From positions 135,529 through 199,528 of the forward strand of contig JBFNJI010000018.1 of assembly GCA_040793985.1 (NCBI GenBank): DNA of 64,000 bases. The letters are read 5' to 3'. This stretch comes from Thiodiazotropha sp040793985 (GTDB lineage Bacteria > Pseudomonadota > Gammaproteobacteria > Chromatiales > Chromatiaceae). A program made the position numbers and the translations under genes. Within the stretch, counting starts at the first letter, position 1. Every line of letters begins with the position of its first letter. The notes under the pieces are model-generated. The model saw only the letters and a list, made by a program, of their open reading frames with translations, had not been told where the DNA came from and did no database searches. Shown here in pieces: positions 42,570 through 51,339 of the stretch.

Positions 42570-43895
42570 TCAGTCGCCACGACCGATGGCATAGTAGCTG
42601 AAGCCAGCGTCATTGAGACGCTTGGGATCGTAGATATTGCGGCCGTCGAAAATCACCGGCTCGCTGAGCGCCTGCCTGATCTCATCGAAATCGGGACTGC
42701 GGAAGACCTGCCATTCGGTGACCACCACCAGGGCATCGGCACCCTGGAGCGTACTCTCCTGATCCTCACAGTAGACCAGGTCCCCACGCTCCCCATAGAT
42801 GCGACGACACTCATCCATCGCCTCCGGGTCGTATGCCCGCACCGTGCAGCCGGCTTCCCACAAGGCTTCCATCAGCACCCGGCTTGACGCCTCCCGCATA
42901 TCGTCGGTGTTGGGCTTGAACGAAAGCCCCCAGAGGGCAAATGTCTTCCCCGCCAGTTCACCTGAGAAGTGGCGACTGATCTTGCTGAACAATACCCGTT
43001 TCTGGCGATGGTTGACCGCTTCCACCGCCGTCAGCAGCTGGGCATCGTAGCCCACCTCTTGTGCGGTACGTTCCAGTGCATTGACATCCTTGGGAAAACA
43101 GGAACCGCCATAACCGCAACCCGGGTAGATGAAGTCATAACCGATTCGGGTATCCGCGCCTATGCCGTGGCGAACCTGCTCGATATCGGCGCCCAGCCTC
43201 TCCGCAAGGTTGGAGAGCTCGTTCATGAAGCTGATCTTCGTGGCCAGGATGGCATTGGCGGCGTACTTGGTCAGTTCGGCGGACCGTATATCCATGGCGA
43301 TCAGGCGATCATGATTTCTGTTGAACGGGGTATAGAGGGCACGCAGCAGCTCGGTGGTCCTCGGATTGTCGGTGCCGATAATGATCCTGTCGGGCTTCAT
43401 GAAATCGTCGAGGGCGGCGCCCTCCTTGAGAAACTCCGGATTGGAGACCACGTCGAACTCAACCTGTTTGCCCTGGGCCTTAAGGGTTTCGTTGATCCGC
43501 GCCTTCACCTTGTCCGCGGTACCCACTGGCACGGTTGATTTATCCACCACTATCCGGTAGTCATCCATATGTTCCGCGATCGAGGCAGCAACCGCGAGAA
43601 CATACTGCAGATCGGCCGATCCATCCTCGTCCGGCGGTGTGCCTACAGCGATGAATTGGAACAATCCATGGGCCACTGCTTCAGCGGCGTCGGTGGTGAA
43701 ATTCAATCTGCCCGCCTTGGCATTGCGTTCCACCATGGCCTCTAGGCCGGGTTCGTAAATAGGGATCTCACCCTGTTTGAGCATGGCTATCTTCTGCTCG
43801 TCCACATCCATGCAGATGACGTCGTTTCCGACCTCGGCCAGACAGGCCCCTGTAACCAATCCGACATATCCTGAACCAAAAACAGTAACTTTCAT
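42570..43895 (-). CDS. ugd: UDP-glucose 6-dehydrogenase
   Basis: The product is 441 residues from the ATG at 43893-43895, which gives the family start MKVTVFGSGYVGLVTGACLAE and has an AAAGGA ribosome site; a longer frame from 43934 has no support. The catalytic cysteine is in PGCGYGGSCFPKD, and VDKSTVPVGTAD, VSNPEFLKEG, ILATKISFMNEL and WGLSFKPNTDDMREA are standard. The enzyme oxidises UDP-glucose to UDP-glucuronate for surface polysaccharide synthesis. GDP-mannose dehydrogenase is a more distant possibility. It stands alone among unrelated genes. Confidence 0.93.
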   Translation of the reverse strand: MKVTVFGSGYVGLVTGACLAEVGNDVICMDVDEQKIAMLKQGEIPIYEPGLEAMVERNAKAGRLNFTTDAAEAVAHGLFQFIAVGTPPDEDGSADLQYVLAVAASIAEHMDDYRIVVDKSTVPVGTADKVKARINETLKAQGKQVEFDVVSNPEFLKEGAALDDFMKPDRIIIGTDNPRTTELLRALYTPFNRNHDRLIAMDIRSAELTKYAANAILATKISFMNELSNLAERLGADIEQVRHGIGADTRIGYDFIYPGCGYGGSCFPKDVNALERTAQEVGYDAQLLTAVEAVNHRQKRVLFSKISRHFSGELAGKTFALWGLSFKPNTDDMREASSRVLMEALWEAGCTVRAYDPEAMDECRRIYGERGDLVYCEDQESTLQGADALVVVTEWQVFRSPDFDEIRQALSEPVIFDGRNIYDPKRLNDAGFSYYAIGRGD

Positions 43896-43970
43896 TGTTA
43901 GTCCTTTGCAGACCCTACGTAAAACAACGCACAATCATACTTGCTGCGTATACAGGTGACCAGATATTCA

Positions 43971-44654
43971 TCACCGGGGAGTGCGGTCCAATGTCTGTTG
44001 GATCACCTGATTCAAAGTTTCCGGCGATTGACCTTTCACCTCGATCACGGGAAGCAGCTGGATTTGGGCATGACCGCGCAGGAAGACCGGGAGCATAACG
44101 CCACCTTGCGCACTCACTCCACTGATGCGCAATGGGATCAGGGGACGCTCGGTGAGCGATGCCAGGCGTGCGGCTCCGGCCTTGATCTTACGCGGTGGAT
44201 CGCTATCGAGATGGATTTTGCCATGCGGAAATAGCGCAATCACCTCTCCGTCACGAATCGCCTTGATCGCCTGGCGCATCGCTTTCTCCGGTGAATTCTC
44301 CCGATCCACCGGAATACAACCCACGGCGCGGAACAGCCACCGCAGGCCAAAACGCTCATACTGCTCCCGGGCGATGATGAAGCGCAGAGGCCGGCTGCTG
44401 GATGCCAACATCAGCAGTGGATCGAGCCCGGAGATATGATTAGCCACCACGATCGCCCCCCCGGTTTCGGGCAGTGGGATCTGCACTTCCGGCAGGCGGT
44501 GGTAGACCCGGCAGAAGAGACGATTGAGACCATCCAGCCAGTTCAGCCAGGATGCACCCCAGTCGGCCTGTTGCGCCTCACGGCAACGCCTGTGCAATAA
44601 GACCAGGGCCAGGAGCGACAGAAACAGCAATAGGATCTGGATAAATGTATTCAC
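43971..44654 (-). CDS. 1-acylglycerol-3-phosphate O-acyltransferase family (PlsC-like)
   Basis: The product is 227 residues from a GTG at 44652-44654; an upstream TTG at 44717 would add 21 polar residues before the membrane helix. Residues 1-18 form a membrane helix (FIQILLLFLSLLALVLLH). The acyltransferase motifs are NHISGLDP (H-x4-D), GCIPVDR and a variant FPHGKIHLD in place of the usual FPEGT. The enzyme would acylate a lysophospholipid at the inner face of the membrane. It could be a paralogue rather than the main PlsC because of the altered third motif. Confidence 0.78.
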   Translation of the reverse strand: MNTFIQILLLFLSLLALVLLHRRCREAQQADWGASWLNWLDGLNRLFCRVYHRLPEVQIPLPETGGAIVVANHISGLDPLLMLASSSRPLRFIIAREQYERFGLRWLFRAVGCIPVDRENSPEKAMRQAIKAIRDGEVIALFPHGKIHLDSDPPRKIKAGAARLASLTERPLIPLRISGVSAQGGVMLPVFLRGHAQIQLLPVIEVKGQSPETLNQVIQQTLDRTPR

Positions 44655-44860
44655 TGCCAAAGTGGTTTCACTTCTGTACCGGTTTATCCCCTGATCAGTA
44701 ACCGATAAAGGACGCAAATCACCGTAAACAAACGCAAACAGCCTGCGGTGTGCCCAGAATCGATTATCGAAATGCTAGCTGTGGGGATCCATTTGCGGGT
44801 GATTCGTCAGCGATCCGTTGAATAGACCCTCAGTCGATCACACAACGCCTCACGCCTGGT

Positions 44861-45388
44861 CTATTTTTCTCGTTTCTTGCCGCCCTTCTGGTAGACCTTG
44901 CGTTGAAACAGGTCTGTGCGCCTGCTCACCAGGCGATCGATGAAGAGTATGCCGTCGAGGTGATCCACTTCGTGCTGCAACGCCCGTGCCTCGAAACCCA
45001 CCATCTCAAACTCCTGCTCCTCTCCCCGGGGGTCTTGAAAACGGACCTTGATGTGCTCTGCGCGAATCACATTCCCGGTATAATCCGGGACCGATAGACA
45101 GCCTTCACGCCCGAGTTCGAAGCCGTCCCACTCGATTATCTCTGGATTTACCAGGATCAGGTGGCCGTGGTTCGGCACCGGCTTTCTCGTCGATGAGCAG
45201 TCCAGAATCACGATGCGTTGCGACCTCCCAACCTGGGGCGCCGCAATGCCGACAGCAGCCGGCCCGGCCTGCCTCGTCTCCTCGAGATCGGCGATAAAGG
45301 CCTTCAGCTCATCATCGAAACGGACAACCTCCTCAGCCATCTCTTTGAGTCGGGGATCCGGCAGTTTCAAGATTTCCAATAACGCCAT
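44861..45388 (-). CDS. def: Peptide deformylase
   Basis: The product is 175 residues. The three metal and substrate motifs are GIAAPQVG, EGCLSVP (Cys ligand) and QHEVDHLDG (two His ligands plus catalytic Glu). The enzyme removes the formyl group from nascent protein N-termini. The usual partner fmt is absent, so this may be a second deformylase. The C-terminus is Lys-rich (KVYQKGGKKREK). It is four bases behind the gcvR-like gene. Confidence 0.94.
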   Translation of the reverse strand: MALLEILKLPDPRLKEMAEEVVRFDDELKAFIADLEETRQAGPAAVGIAAPQVGRSQRIVILDCSSTRKPVPNHGHLILVNPEIIEWDGFELGREGCLSVPDYTGNVIRAEHIKVRFQDPRGEEQEFEMVGFEARALQHEVDHLDGILFIDRLVSRRTDLFQRKVYQKGGKKREK

Positions 45389-45392
45389 GGAT

Positions 45393-45911
45393 TCAGCCGA
45401 TCAGGGTTTCAACTGCCGAGACATAGACATCGATCTCTTCAGCCGCGAGGGGCTTCAGCGCCGCTTCGAGCCGCTCTATTTCCGCTTCGGCATATCCCTG
45501 AATCGTCATGATGTAGACAGGCTTGTCCGAATCCCCGACCACATCCGAAGCCAACTCGAGAATATTGAATCCGCTTTCTGCAAGCGCGGCGGTCACCTTT
45601 GCCACAATACCGGCCCGGTCAGCGCCATTGACCCTGACCTGGTAGTTGGGCACCCGATGCTGATGCAGACCGCCACGCATTGGATCGAGATGAAATTTAA
45701 GCTGCAATCTGTCGGCCACAGGGGCGATGAGAGACGCCAGCGCCTGCTCGCTCCGCCCTCCATCCACCATCATCATAATGGTGAAATTTCCGCCCAGACG
45801 GATCATCGATGTCTCGCCCAGGGTGCAGCCACCGCGATAGAGGGCATCGGTCACCCGGGCAACAATTCCCGGTTGGTCTTCACCCACCAGGGTCAGCATC
45901 AGCCAATTCAT
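45393..45911 (-). CDS. GcvR-like protein with two ACT domains
   Basis: The product is 172 residues from the ATG at 45909-45911 with a perfect GAGGAG at six bases; a GTG two codons upstream is weaker. Two ACT domains are visible, the first starting LMLTLVGEDQPGIVARVTDAL and the second VRVNGADRAGIVAKVTAALAESGFNI. ACT pairs bind amino acids. E. coli GcvR controls glycine cleavage by binding GcvA. No gcv genes are here, so the regulatory target is unknown. It precedes def by four bases. Confidence 0.8.
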   Translation of the reverse strand: MNWLMLTLVGEDQPGIVARVTDALYRGGCTLGETSMIRLGGNFTIMMMVDGGRSEQALASLIAPVADRLQLKFHLDPMRGGLHQHRVPNYQVRVNGADRAGIVAKVTAALAESGFNILELASDVVGDSDKPVYIMTIQGYAEAEIERLEAALKPLAAEEIDVYVSAVETLIG

Positions 45912-45997
45912 TATCACTCCTCAAATTTGTCTTGAGATTATATCGATCAGGGTAAATGAGTGCCTGCCGTTCGTCCAGACAGAGGTCCGATGACAAT

Positions 45998-46729
45998 CTA
46001 CTCAAACCATATCATCGACGCCATGCGCCCGGTTACACCCTCACGCCGATAGGAGAAGAAGAGCTCATCCTGGGTCAAGGTACAATACTCACCACCGCAA
46101 ACAAAACCGACACCAGCCGCCTCGAGACGCATGCGTGCCAGGCCGTAGATATCGGCCAGCCAGTGGCCCGGCCGGTTGCAGGTAAAGAAGCGATCGCTCT
46201 CCTCATGCTGCCCGAGAAAAGCGTCTCGAACCTCTTCACCGACCTCGAAAGCAGCCGGTCCAATCGCCGGCCCCAACCAGACCAGCAGCTCCTCCATGGG
46301 ACTGCGGAAACGCAGCAAGGCGTTTTCAATCACACCCGCGGCCAATCCCCGCCAACCCGCATGCACCGCACACACCTCCCCGCCGCTTCGATCGGTCATC
46401 AACAGTGGCAGGCAGTCGGCGGTGAGCACCGCACAGACCGCACCCGGTTGATCGCTAAAGACCGCATCGGCCTGGCATCCCGGCTCAACATTCTGTGAGT
46501 TGACCGCCCTGGCGCCGTGTACCTGATGAAGCCAGGACGGAGTATCGGGCAAGTTGCATTCTTCGGCTATCAGGGCCCTGTTTCGCGCCACGCAGGCCGG
46601 GGCATCGCCCACGTGATCAGCCAGGTTCAAACTAGCGAAGGGTTCGACGCTGCAACCGCCCTGCCGGGTCGTCGTCACTGCGTGTACGTTGGCAGGCGCG
46701 GGCCAAGCAGGCCAAAGCAGGCTGATCAT
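45998..46729 (-). CDS. pgeF: Laccase-domain purine nucleosidase/phosphorylase family (YfiH/PgeF)
   Basis: The product is 243 residues. The metal-binding and catalytic residues of the YfiH/LACC1 family are present: WLHQVHG, LTADCLPLL and VCAVHAGWRGLAAGV. The family includes adenosine/inosine phosphorolytic enzymes and E. coli YfiH (PgeF), linked to peptidoglycan fidelity. It overlaps the rluD stop by four bases, the common gammaproteobacterial order (bamD/rluD/yfiH). Confidence 0.9.
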   Translation of the reverse strand: MISLLWPAWPAPANVHAVTTTRQGGCSVEPFASLNLADHVGDAPACVARNRALIAEECNLPDTPSWLHQVHGARAVNSQNVEPGCQADAVFSDQPGAVCAVLTADCLPLLMTDRSGGEVCAVHAGWRGLAAGVIENALLRFRSPMEELLVWLGPAIGPAAFEVGEEVRDAFLGQHEESDRFFTCNRPGHWLADIYGLARMRLEAAGVGFVCGGEYCTLTQDELFFSYRREGVTGRMASMIWFE

Positions 46730-47697
46730 GGCCTCGCCTCCTCACCCAGAAGGTCGATCAGGTGGCACATGTCCGGCGGTGGCGGCGCCATCCAGGCGAC
46801 CGCCTCCCCGCTCTCCGGATGCAGCAGCTCAAGCCGGGTGGCGTGCAGTGCCTGGCGCCTGAAATTCTGCAGCGCCGAACGCAACTCTCCGCTGATACCC
46901 GGGGGGATCTTCAGGCGCCCTCCGTAGAGAGGATCGCCCAACAGGGGGTGACGGATGTGGTGCATGTGGACCCTTATCTGGTGGGTGCGCCCGGTCTCCA
47001 GTCTGACCCGCAACCGGGTATGGGCAAGGTAGCGCTGCTCGATCCGGTAGTGGGTGATCGCCTCCTTTCCCCTCTCATTGACTGCCATGCGCAGGCGGTT
47101 GACCGGATGCCGGCCGATGGGGGCATCCACCGTACCGCCGGCGATCATTTGGCCCTGCACGATGGCCAGATACTCCCGCTTAACCCGCCGCGCCTGCAGC
47201 TGCTCAACCAGCGCATGCTGGGATTGCAGGGTTTTCGCCACCACCAACAGCCCGCTGGTCTCCTTGTCGAGTCGATGCACGATCCCCGCCCTGGGTATGC
47301 GCTGCAGCGGGTGGTGGTGGTTGAGGAGGCCATTCAGCAGGGTTCCGTCGGGATTCCCCGCCGCCGGGTGCATAACCAATCCCGGTGGCTTGTTGATCAC
47401 CAGCAGCTGTTCGTCCTCGTAGAGGATATCCAAATCGATAGCCTGTGCCTCGTCATCAACCTCTTCCTGGGGTATGGGACGGAGGTTGATCAGCTCTCCG
47501 CCGTGAATCCGCTGCTTAGCCTTGCATGGAGCGCCATCCAGCTCAACCAGGCCGAGCTTTATCCACTGCTGCAGGCGGCTGCGCGAGTATTCGGGGAACT
47601 GATCGGCGAGTACCTGATCGAGGCGGCTGCCCGCATATTCCACAGGGATCACCACTGAGCGCGGTGGAACTTTGTCAATGGGGTTGGCGTCCGACAT
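46726..47697 (-). CDS. rluD: 23S rRNA pseudouridine synthase RluD
   Basis: The product is 323 residues. An N-terminal S4 RNA-binding domain (GSRLDQVLADQFPEYSRSRLQQWIKLG) precedes the synthase domain, with the catalytic Asp in IVHRLDKETSGLLVVAKT. GRTHQIRVHMHHIRHPLLGDPLYG is also standard. The enzyme modifies uridines in helix 69 of 23S rRNA. It is divergent from bamD, the conserved arrangement that supports RluD over RluC. Confidence 0.93.
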   Translation of the reverse strand: MSDANPIDKVPPRSVVIPVEYAGSRLDQVLADQFPEYSRSRLQQWIKLGLVELDGAPCKAKQRIHGGELINLRPIPQEEVDDEAQAIDLDILYEDEQLLVINKPPGLVMHPAAGNPDGTLLNGLLNHHHPLQRIPRAGIVHRLDKETSGLLVVAKTLQSQHALVEQLQARRVKREYLAIVQGQMIAGGTVDAPIGRHPVNRLRMAVNERGKEAITHYRIEQRYLAHTRLRVRLETGRTHQIRVHMHHIRHPLLGDPLYGGRLKIPPGISGELRSALQNFRRQALHATRLELLHPESGEAVAWMAPPPPDMCHLIDLLGEEARP

Positions 47698-47841
47698 AGG
47701 TGATCCGTATTGTCACATTGAGGCTGCTTATTTACAAAATCCACCGACGCTCTGAATCAGCTGTGGCGTTCACGGGTTATACCGAATCACCCTGTTCCGT
47801 TATACTGCAGCGTCCCTCATCAAACCTGGTATAGATACACC

Positions 47842-48618
47842 ATGCATTGGAAGTTCCCGATCATCGCCCTAATCGCCCTGCTGCTGAGCGGCTGCTCCAT
47901 GCCGGATCAGATCGATGTCACCAAGAACTGGAGTGCCAGCCAATTCTATTCCGAAGCCAAGGGTGCGTTGATGGACGGGGACTACGACGAGGCGATCAAG
48001 AACTACAACGCGCTACAGGCCCGCTATCCCTTCGGCCGCTACGCCACCCAGTCGCAGCTCGACATCATCTATGCCCACTATAAGAACGGGGAGCCGGATT
48101 CGGCAATCACCGCATCAGACCGCTTTATCAAGCTAAACCCGCAAAGTCCTTTCGTCGACTACGCCTACTATATGAAAGGCATCGCCAACTACAACCGGAA
48201 CCAGAGCATTTTCAGCCGAATACTTCCCTCCGAGCCCTCGGAAAGGGATGCGGGAGCGGCACTTGATGCATTCAATGATTTCTCAGAGCTGGTGCGCCGC
48301 CATCCCAAGAGTAAATACTCGGCGGATGCGCGGCAACGAATGCTTTATCTCAGAAATAACATGGCCAGGTACCAGATCCACATAGCGGATTTCTACATGC
48401 GCCGCGGAGCCTATCTTGCGGCAGCGAACAGGGCCAATCGCGTCGTTACCCAGTTTCAGCGCACCGATGCGGTGAAAGGTGCCTTGGAGATCATGATCGA
48501 TGCCTATACACGGCTAGGCATGACCGAGCTTGCGGATGACGCGAAGCGGGTGTTGGCACACAACCTGGAAAGTGGTCGTTTGAATAGTGCGGCAGGGACA
48601 GAGACAGGGCAGGAGTAA
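47842..48618 (+). CDS. bamD: Outer-membrane assembly lipoprotein BamD
   Basis: The product is 258 residues. The signal peptide ends in a lipobox LLLSGCSMP, with Cys18 the lipid-bearing residue. The mature protein is made of TPR-like helices, as in YSEAKGALMDGDYDEAIKNYNALQARYPFGRYATQSQLD and YAYYMKGIANYNRNQ. BamD is the essential lipoprotein of the BAM complex. It is divergent from rluD and convergent with the PII gene, typical for Gammaproteobacteria. Confidence 0.94.
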   Translation: MHWKFPIIALIALLLSGCSMPDQIDVTKNWSASQFYSEAKGALMDGDYDEAIKNYNALQARYPFGRYATQSQLDIIYAHYKNGEPDSAITASDRFIKLNPQSPFVDYAYYMKGIANYNRNQSIFSRILPSEPSERDAGAALDAFNDFSELVRRHPKSKYSADARQRMLYLRNNMARYQIHIADFYMRRGAYLAAANRANRVVTQFQRTDAVKGALEIMIDAYTRLGMTELADDAKRVLAHNLESGRLNSAAGTETGQE

Positions 48619-48667
48619 GTAAAGCGCCTACAGCCAAACCCAGACTTTGAGATGCGCTAAACAGGGA

Positions 48668-49006
48668 TCAGATCGCCGCCTCATCCTCCTCGCCGGTGCG
48701 AATCCGAATTACCTGTTCCACGGGTGACACGAAGATCTTGCCGTCACCGATCTTGCCGGTACGCGCCGCATTCGTGATCGCCTCGATACATGCCGCTACC
48801 TGATCACTGGCCACTACCAATTCAAGCTTCACCTTGGGCAGAAAATCAACCACATACTCCGCGCCACGATAGAGTTCGGTATGTCCCTTTTGACGCCCGA
48901 ACCCCTTGACCTCGGTGGCAGTCATACCGGTAATCCCCACCTCGGATAACGCCTCACGAACATCCTCCAGTTTGAAAGGCTTGATAATTGCTTCGACTTT
49001 TTTCAT
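48668..49006 (-). CDS. Nitrogen regulatory PII protein (GlnB/GlnK)
   Basis: The product is 112 residues. It begins MKKVEAIIKPFKLEDVREAL. The uridylylation site Tyr51 is in the T-loop (GHTELYRGAEYVVDFLPK). The B-loop TGKIGDGKIFV binds nucleotide. PII senses 2-oxoglutarate and ATP/ADP and regulates glutamine synthetase adenylation, NtrB or AmtB. No amtB is adjacent, which leans toward GlnB rather than GlnK. It is convergent with bamD. Confidence 0.93.
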   Translation of the reverse strand: MKKVEAIIKPFKLEDVREALSEVGITGMTATEVKGFGRQKGHTELYRGAEYVVDFLPKVKLELVVASDQVAACIEAITNAARTGKIGDGKIFVSPVEQVIRIRTGEEDEAAI

Positions 49007-49340
49007 TAGTTTCTCTGCTCCCAGCTGAGGAAATTCATAGTGAATCAGTGATCAACTCGCCGCGATTGTAACGCCCCCTTGAGTGGCACGTCCATGCCTG
49101 TAGCGGTTTGGGTCTCCTCCATATGGCCAAAAGCGACCGATTCTCTGCATTTTCAGTGTAATAAGCCCCTATACTATACGGCATAAAAAGTTCCCTCCGT
49201 GATCGTCAGCTGCGGTATAGGGGATCAGACTCCACAGTCGCCTCTCCCTGCCCCCTATCAGGATAGGAAAGAGGGTGTTCAATCGCCTATCAAGCAGCCG
49301 CATCTAACTGATATGATGGGAAAAACCAAATATACGGGGT
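49007..49340. other. Intergenic region between nadE and the PII gene
   Basis: About 330 bp with no credible ORF. It should contain the PII gene promoter (minus strand), but I found no convincing sigma-54 or sigma-70 pair in that orientation. A plus-oriented TATACT at about 49171 has no gene ahead of it. Confidence 0.4.
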
Positions 49341-50945
49341 TCAACTCGACCGTTTGGTCCAGGTGAGAGGATAGCGCCGATCGCGGCCATAGGCGCGGCG
49401 GGTGATTTTGATGCCGGGTGGCGCCTGGCGCCGCTTGTATTCATTGCGATCCACCATGCCGATCACCCGCAATACCGTCCGTTCATCGAATCCCGCTGCG
49501 ACTATCTCCGTAACCGACTGGTCCTGCTCAACATATCGCTCGAGGATTTGGTCAAGGTCCGCATAGTCGGGCAGTGAGTCGCTATCCTTTTGATCAGGGG
49601 CCAACTCCGCTGACGGGGGTCTCTCCAACACCCTTTGGGGAATCACCTCGGTCAGGCTGTTACGGTAGTGGCAGAGGCGATAGACCAGCGTCTTCGGTAC
49701 ATCCTTGATCGGCGCAAAGCCACCGGCCATATCGCCATAAAGGGTTGCATAACCCACCGACATCTCGCTTTTGTTACCGGTGGTAAGCAGAATACGCCCT
49801 TTTTTATTGCTGATCGCCATCAGGATGATACCTCGGCAGCGCGCCTGGATATTCTCTTCCGTCACATCTACCGGCCTACCGGCAAACTCATCCGCCAGCA
49901 TCTCCAGAAAGGCATCGAAGGCGGGTTCGATAGAGATCGAACGGTACTCCACTCCCAGCAGTTCGGCCTCGGCAACTGCATCCTGGTTACTCATATCCGA
50001 GGTGTAGCGGGACGGCATCATTACCACCTCCACCTGCTCGGCACCCAGGGCGTCGACCGCGAGCGCCAGGGTCAGCGCCGAGTCGACCCCCCCGGAGAGG
50101 CCGATGATGGCACCGTTGAATCCATTCTTGCGCACATAGTCCCGCACCCCGATAACCAGCGCCTGATAGACCCGCTCCTCCTCGGACATCAGCGGCGTGA
50201 TCCTCGCTGCCTCGCCACCCCCCTGGGAGAGATCGATCGGTTTACATAGCTCGGCAAAGAAAGGCAGGCGTTCAACGAGCCCACCTTCGCCATCCACCAC
50301 AAATGAACCACCGTCGAATACGAGTTCGTCCTGCCCTCCGACGAGGTTTACATAGATGATGGGGAGGCTGTTCTCCCGTGCACGACTCTGCACCAACTCC
50401 TCCCGTTCAGGCGCCTTGCCGATATGGAATGGGGAGGCATTGAGATTGAGCAGCAGCTGGGCACCCGCCGCGCGGCTCATGGCGGCGGGTTCCACCTCCC
50501 AGATATCCTCGCAGACCGTCAATCCAATGCGAACACCGTTCAAATCAAATGTGGCCGCCTCCCTGCCTGGCGTGAAGTAGCGCTTTTCATCGAAGACGCT
50601 GTAGTTGGGCAGCTTATGCTTCTCATATTCCACCAATACCTCGCCATCGCGCCAGACACCCGCCACATTGTACAGTCTGCCGTCCCGGCGGCGCGGATAA
50701 CCCACGATCAGGTGAATGCCCTGAACCCGTGACAATATAAGCGCCACCGCCAGTTCCACCCGCTGAATGAAGTGATCCCTCAAGAGGAGATCCTCCGGTG
50801 GATAGCCGGTTATCGCCAACTCGGGGAAGACGACGGCATCGGCCTTGCCGGCCTGCGCCCTGGCCTCGTCGATAATTCGTTGTGCGTTGCCCTCTATATC
50901 GCCCACCAGAAAATTGAGCTGGGCGATCGCTATTTTTAGATCCAA
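49341..50945 (-). CDS. nadE: Glutamine-dependent NAD+ synthetase
   Basis: The product is 534 residues. The N-terminal nitrilase-like glutaminase has its Glu in VVFPELAITGYP, Lys in KHKLPNYSVFDE and Cys in LTVCEDIWE. The C-terminal synthetase domain has the P-loop GLSGGVDSALTLAL and TTGNKSEMSVGYATLYGDMAGGF. The enzyme amidates nicotinate adenine dinucleotide to NAD. The start is a TTG at 50943-50945 backed by AGGAG seven bases upstream; no ATG fits the family start MDLKIAIAQLNFLVGD. Confidence 0.95.
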   Translation of the reverse strand: MDLKIAIAQLNFLVGDIEGNAQRIIDEARAQAGKADAVVFPELAITGYPPEDLLLRDHFIQRVELAVALILSRVQGIHLIVGYPRRRDGRLYNVAGVWRDGEVLVEYEKHKLPNYSVFDEKRYFTPGREAATFDLNGVRIGLTVCEDIWEVEPAAMSRAAGAQLLLNLNASPFHIGKAPEREELVQSRARENSLPIIYVNLVGGQDELVFDGGSFVVDGEGGLVERLPFFAELCKPIDLSQGGGEAARITPLMSEEERVYQALVIGVRDYVRKNGFNGAIIGLSGGVDSALTLALAVDALGAEQVEVVMMPSRYTSDMSNQDAVAEAELLGVEYRSISIEPAFDAFLEMLADEFAGRPVDVTEENIQARCRGIILMAISNKKGRILLTTGNKSEMSVGYATLYGDMAGGFAPIKDVPKTLVYRLCHYRNSLTEVIPQRVLERPPSAELAPDQKDSDSLPDYADLDQILERYVEQDQSVTEIVAAGFDERTVLRVIGMVDRNEYKRRQAPPGIKITRRAYGRDRRYPLTWTKRSS

Positions 50946-51097
50946 GTGACGACTCCTACCTCTCTGTTAACCTCGACGTTGAAATCCCATCCATGTGGGC
51001 GCTCTTACCATAGCGCATTGCAGACTATTGCCGTGGTTGTTGCAAGGCCAAATAATCTCCATTGACTAGACTCCATACATCATTAAGAATCAAAGGG

Positions 51098-51334
51098 ATG
51101 GGACTCAGGTATATATTCTTCGCATTGGCAGTATTGGGGGTCTACCTCATTGTCCGCCATTTCTGGCGGCAAAGCAGGCAGAACGAGGGGAAATCGAAGC
51201 AGGTAAAGTCGGTGGACAGCGTCCAATGCGCCTATTGCGGTCTTCACCTGCCTAAAGAAGAAGCGGTAAGCGACGATAGTCGTTACTACTGCAGCAAAGC
51301 ACATCTTAAGGCTGCGAATGAACAAAAGCCCTGA
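51098..51334 (+). CDS. PP0621-like small membrane protein
   Basis: The product is 78 residues from the ATG at 51098; the frame extends back to a TTG at 51062. Residues 3-22 are a membrane helix (LRYIFFALAVLGVYLIVRHF). A C-terminal four-Cys/His-type motif (CAYCGLHLPKEEAV ... YYCSKAHL) looks like a small zinc ribbon. The gene sits five bases before pilS, and homologues of this type commonly do. Function unknown. No strong ribosome site was seen. Confidence 0.7.
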   Translation: MGLRYIFFALAVLGVYLIVRHFWRQSRQNEGKSKQVKSVDSVQCAYCGLHLPKEEAVSDDSRYYCSKAHLKAANEQKP

Positions 51335-51339
51335 CAATC

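Noticed and set aside
49092..49108. Sigma-54-like TGGCACG ... TGCC near the PII gene
   Set aside because: It points away from the PII gene and the GG to GC spacing is one base short of the required ten.
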